Assembly: GCA_964537245.1 (NCBI GenBank)
Contig: CAZHZL010000070.1
Span: 1 to 13,796, forward strand
Direction of reading: 5' to 3'
From: UMGS1840 sp964537245
Lineage (GTDB): Bacteria > Bacillota > Clostridia > UMGS1840
DNA: 13,796 nucleotides
Shown: positions 12,034 through 13,796 of the stretch, piece after piece
How the letters are laid out: each line of letters starts with the position of its first letter
How positions within the stretch are numbered: the stretch's first letter is position 1
The notes under the pieces: model-generated
The model's input: the letters and a program-made list of their open reading frames with translations, nothing else
Told to the model about the DNA's origin: nothing
The model's database searches: none
Translations under genes and position numbers: made by a program

Positions 12034-13470
12034 ATGAATTACAAATTAATAACATATATATTAGGATGGGTAATCAATATTGAAGCAGTTTCTATGCTGC
12101 TTCCGTTTTTATGTGCTATTATCTATGGCGAATCTGCAAAATGGTCTTTTTTAATATGCGCTGTTCTTTGTCTTTTTGTCGGTATTCCACTTACACTAAT
12201 AAAACCTAAAAACAAAAATATGTTTGCAAAGGAAGGCTTTATAATCGTTGCTCTAAGCTGGATTTTTATAAGTATATTCGGTGCCATTCCGTTTGTTCTT
12301 ACAGGAAGTATTCCAAGCTTTATCGACGCACTTTTTGAAACTGCTTCTGGCTTTACAACAACGGGAGCTTCGGTTATTCCTGATCTGGATATTATTCCAA
12401 AATCAATTATATTATGGCGAAGCTTTACACATTGGATTGGCGGTATGGGAGTTATTGTGTTTCTTGTTGCAATACTTCCTATGTCAAGCGGCAGTAATTT
12501 TTATATGATTAAAGCAGAAAGCCCCGGACATTCTGTCAGCAAGCTTGTTCCAAAGGCAAGTCAGACTGCAAAGCTGTTATACGGAATATACATTGTTCTG
12601 ACTGCTATTGAGATTGTACTTCTTCTTGCAGGAGGAATGAGTTTTTTTGATTCGCTGACTTTATCCTTCGGAACTGCAGGAACGGGAGGCTTCTCAATAA
12701 AAAATTCGGGATTGGCTGAATATTCTTCTTATTCACAGATAGTTATTACAATATTTATGATACTATTCGGTATAGATTTTTCATTTTATTATCTTATAAT
12801 ATTAAAGAAAATCAAAACCGCTTTTAAAATGGAAGAAGTTTTATGTTACCTTGGAATAATAGCAGCTTCCGTTATTCTCATACTTTTTAATATTAAATCA
12901 ATATATGCAACGACAGGAGAAGCACTTAAACACAGTGCGTTTCAGGTTGCGTCAATTATCACAACAACAGGTTATGCAACAACAGATTTTGACTTATGGC
13001 CTCAATTTTCAAAAACAATTCTTGTGCTTCTTATGTTCTGCGGTGCCTGTACGGGAAGTACCGGCGGCGGTATCAAGGTTTCAAGAATTATGATTCTTTT
13101 TAAAAGTATAATAAAAGAAATAAAAATGCTTGCACACCCGAAAAGCATGATAAAGGTTAAAGTAAACGGAAAACCGGTAGAACACGAAACATTAAGAGGA
13201 ATAAATGTATTCTTTGTTGCATATATCCTTATTTTTGCTGCTGCACTTCTAATAGTAAGTCTTGATAATCTTGATTTTACAACTACTTTTACTGCTGTTG
13301 CAGCTACACTCAGTAATATAGGACCTGGGCTTTCCAAAGTTGGACCTGTATGCAATTTTTCGGTACTTTCACCGCTTTCAACCATAACACTCACTATCGC
13401 TATGATAATAGGCAGACTTGAGATATTCCCTATCCTTGTGTTGTTTTCAAGAAATACATGGAAAAAATAA
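12034..13470 (+). CDS. trkH: TrkH, potassium-translocating membrane subunit
   Basis: This 478-residue polytopic membrane protein has the four membrane-pore-membrane repeats of the TrkH/KtrB family. The pore loops are visible: P1 S105-G-F-T-T-T-G111, P2 F212-G-T-A-G-T-G-G219-F, P3 I309-T-T-T-G313-Y and P4 S427-N-I-G430-P-G. The intramembrane gating loop G337-A-C-T-G-S-T-G-G-G-I-K follows the third repeat. The length fits TrkH, which has two extra N-terminal helices. It imports K+ in complex with TrkA. The ATG at 12034 has AAAGAGGG (12016-12023) 10 bases upstream. A cysteine-synthase-like gene begins 18 bp after the stop, so the operon continues. No damage was seen in the coding sequence. Confidence 0.96.
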   Translation: MNYKLITYILGWVINIEAVSMLLPFLCAIIYGESAKWSFLICAVLCLFVGIPLTLIKPKNKNMFAKEGFIIVALSWIFISIFGAIPFVLTGSIPSFIDALFETASGFTTTGASVIPDLDIIPKSIILWRSFTHWIGGMGVIVFLVAILPMSSGSNFYMIKAESPGHSVSKLVPKASQTAKLLYGIYIVLTAIEIVLLLAGGMSFFDSLTLSFGTAGTGGFSIKNSGLAEYSSYSQIVITIFMILFGIDFSFYYLIILKKIKTAFKMEEVLCYLGIIAASVILILFNIKSIYATTGEALKHSAFQVASIITTTGYATTDFDLWPQFSKTILVLLMFCGACTGSTGGGIKVSRIMILFKSIIKEIKMLAHPKSMIKVKVNGKPVEHETLRGINVFFVAYILIFAAALLIVSLDNLDFTTTFTAVAATLSNIGPGLSKVGPVCNFSVLSPLSTITLTIAMIIGRLEIFPILVLFSRNTWKK

Positions 13471-13488
13471 TTTTATCCGGAGGACAAA

Positions 13489-13796
13489 ATGATTTATAAC
13501 AATATACTAGAAGCAATCGGTGAAACACCGATGATAAAATTAAGCCGTATGGGCGATCCCGACGGTGCACAGATTTTTGTTAAATTTGAAGGACTTAATG
13601 TCGGCGGTTCAATAAAAACAAGAACTGCTCTTAACATGATAGAAGACGCTGAAAGTAAAGGTCTTCTTACAAAGGACACAATAATTGTTGAGCCTACAAG
13701 TGGAAACCAGGGCATTGGTTTGGCATTAGTCGGCGCCGTTAAAGGCTATAAAACAAAAATAATTATGCCTGATTCAGTAAGCGAAGAAAGAAGAAA
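13489..13796 (+). CDS. Cysteine-synthase-like PLP-dependent enzyme, N-terminal part (cut by the window edge)
   Basis: The first 102 codons are present; the frame is open at the window end. The fold-type II PLP signature is clear: N37-V-G-G-S-I-K43, with K43 the predicted Schiff-base lysine, and the substrate (asparagine) loop T70-S-G-N-Q74-G. The canonical O-acetylserine sulfhydrylase motifs are NPGGSVKDR and TSGNTG, so this protein has T instead of D after the lysine and Q74 instead of T. It starts MIYNNILEAIGETPMIKLSR, the normal opening of CysK-type proteins. The ATG at 13489 has GGAGG (13479-13483) 5 bases upstream and lies 18 bp after trkH, so it is probably co-transcribed with the trk genes. 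The family is secure. Whether it makes cysteine or uses another beta-substituted amino acid is open, so I give no gene symbol. Confidence 0.88.
   Translation, partial: MIYNNILEAIGETPMIKLSRMGDPDGAQIFVKFEGLNVGGSIKTRTALNMIEDAESKGLLTKDTIIVEPTSGNQGIGLALVGAVKGYKTKIIMPDSVSEERR

Noticed and set aside
13002..13394. 130-residue open frame antisense to trkH
   Set aside because: Entirely within the conserved trkH coding region, no recognisable motif, and no promoter or ribosome binding site seen.

Overview
This window is low-GC bacterial DNA with strong Shine-Dalgarno sites (GGAGG, GAGGG, AGGTGA types), near-consensus sigma-A promoters and short intergenic gaps. These traits, with the gene families present (DMT and MATE transporters, AraC regulators, a very large secreted modular SGNH protein, a two-gene Trk system), point to a Gram-positive member of the Clostridia/Eubacteriales, probably gut- or rumen-associated. 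That placement is inferred from style; no rRNA or other taxonomic marker is present. No tRNA, CRISPR array, insertion sequence, phage gene or origin was seen, and no gap between genes exceeds about 170 bases.

Left part (1-4424). The tail of an AraC-family gene (+) runs into a hairpin terminator shared with a convergent three-gene operon on the minus strand. The operon is read from right to left: a DMT/EamA-type permease, a MATE-family efflux transporter, and a Gfo/Idh/MocA-fold enzyme with an atypical active-site motif. A second, complete AraC-family regulator is divergently transcribed from the operon promoter across a 161-bp region holding two face-to-face promoters. It is the likely local regulator. 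The cluster looks like a small uptake/export and metabolism unit for a sugar or sugar derivative; the substrate cannot be read from the sequence.

Middle (4424-9690, minus). A short-chain dehydrogenase/reductase with an enlarged nucleotide-binding glycine loop has its own near-consensus promoter. Upstream of it lies the most striking gene, encoding a 1434-residue exported protein built by internal duplication: two copies of a beta-rich module resembling DNRLRE/CBM96-type domains, four helical repeats of about 80 residues, one beta-sandwich-like linker, and two tandem SGNH/GDSL-type esterase domains that both keep their catalytic residues. No cell-wall anchor is visible. This is the best candidate for an undescribed extracellular enzyme, probably acting on a polysaccharide.

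Right part (9691-13796, plus). A HAD-family phosphatase has a perfect TTGACA-17-TATAAT promoter. It is followed by trkA and trkH (potassium uptake: cytosolic gating subunit and membrane channel subunit) and the start of a cysteine-synthase-like PLP enzyme, which runs off the window. trkA, trkH and the PLP gene are 18-23 bp apart and look like one operon.

Three of the sigma-A-type promoters carry the same extended -10 core, TGTG(C/T)TATAAT, and a fourth is very close to it.
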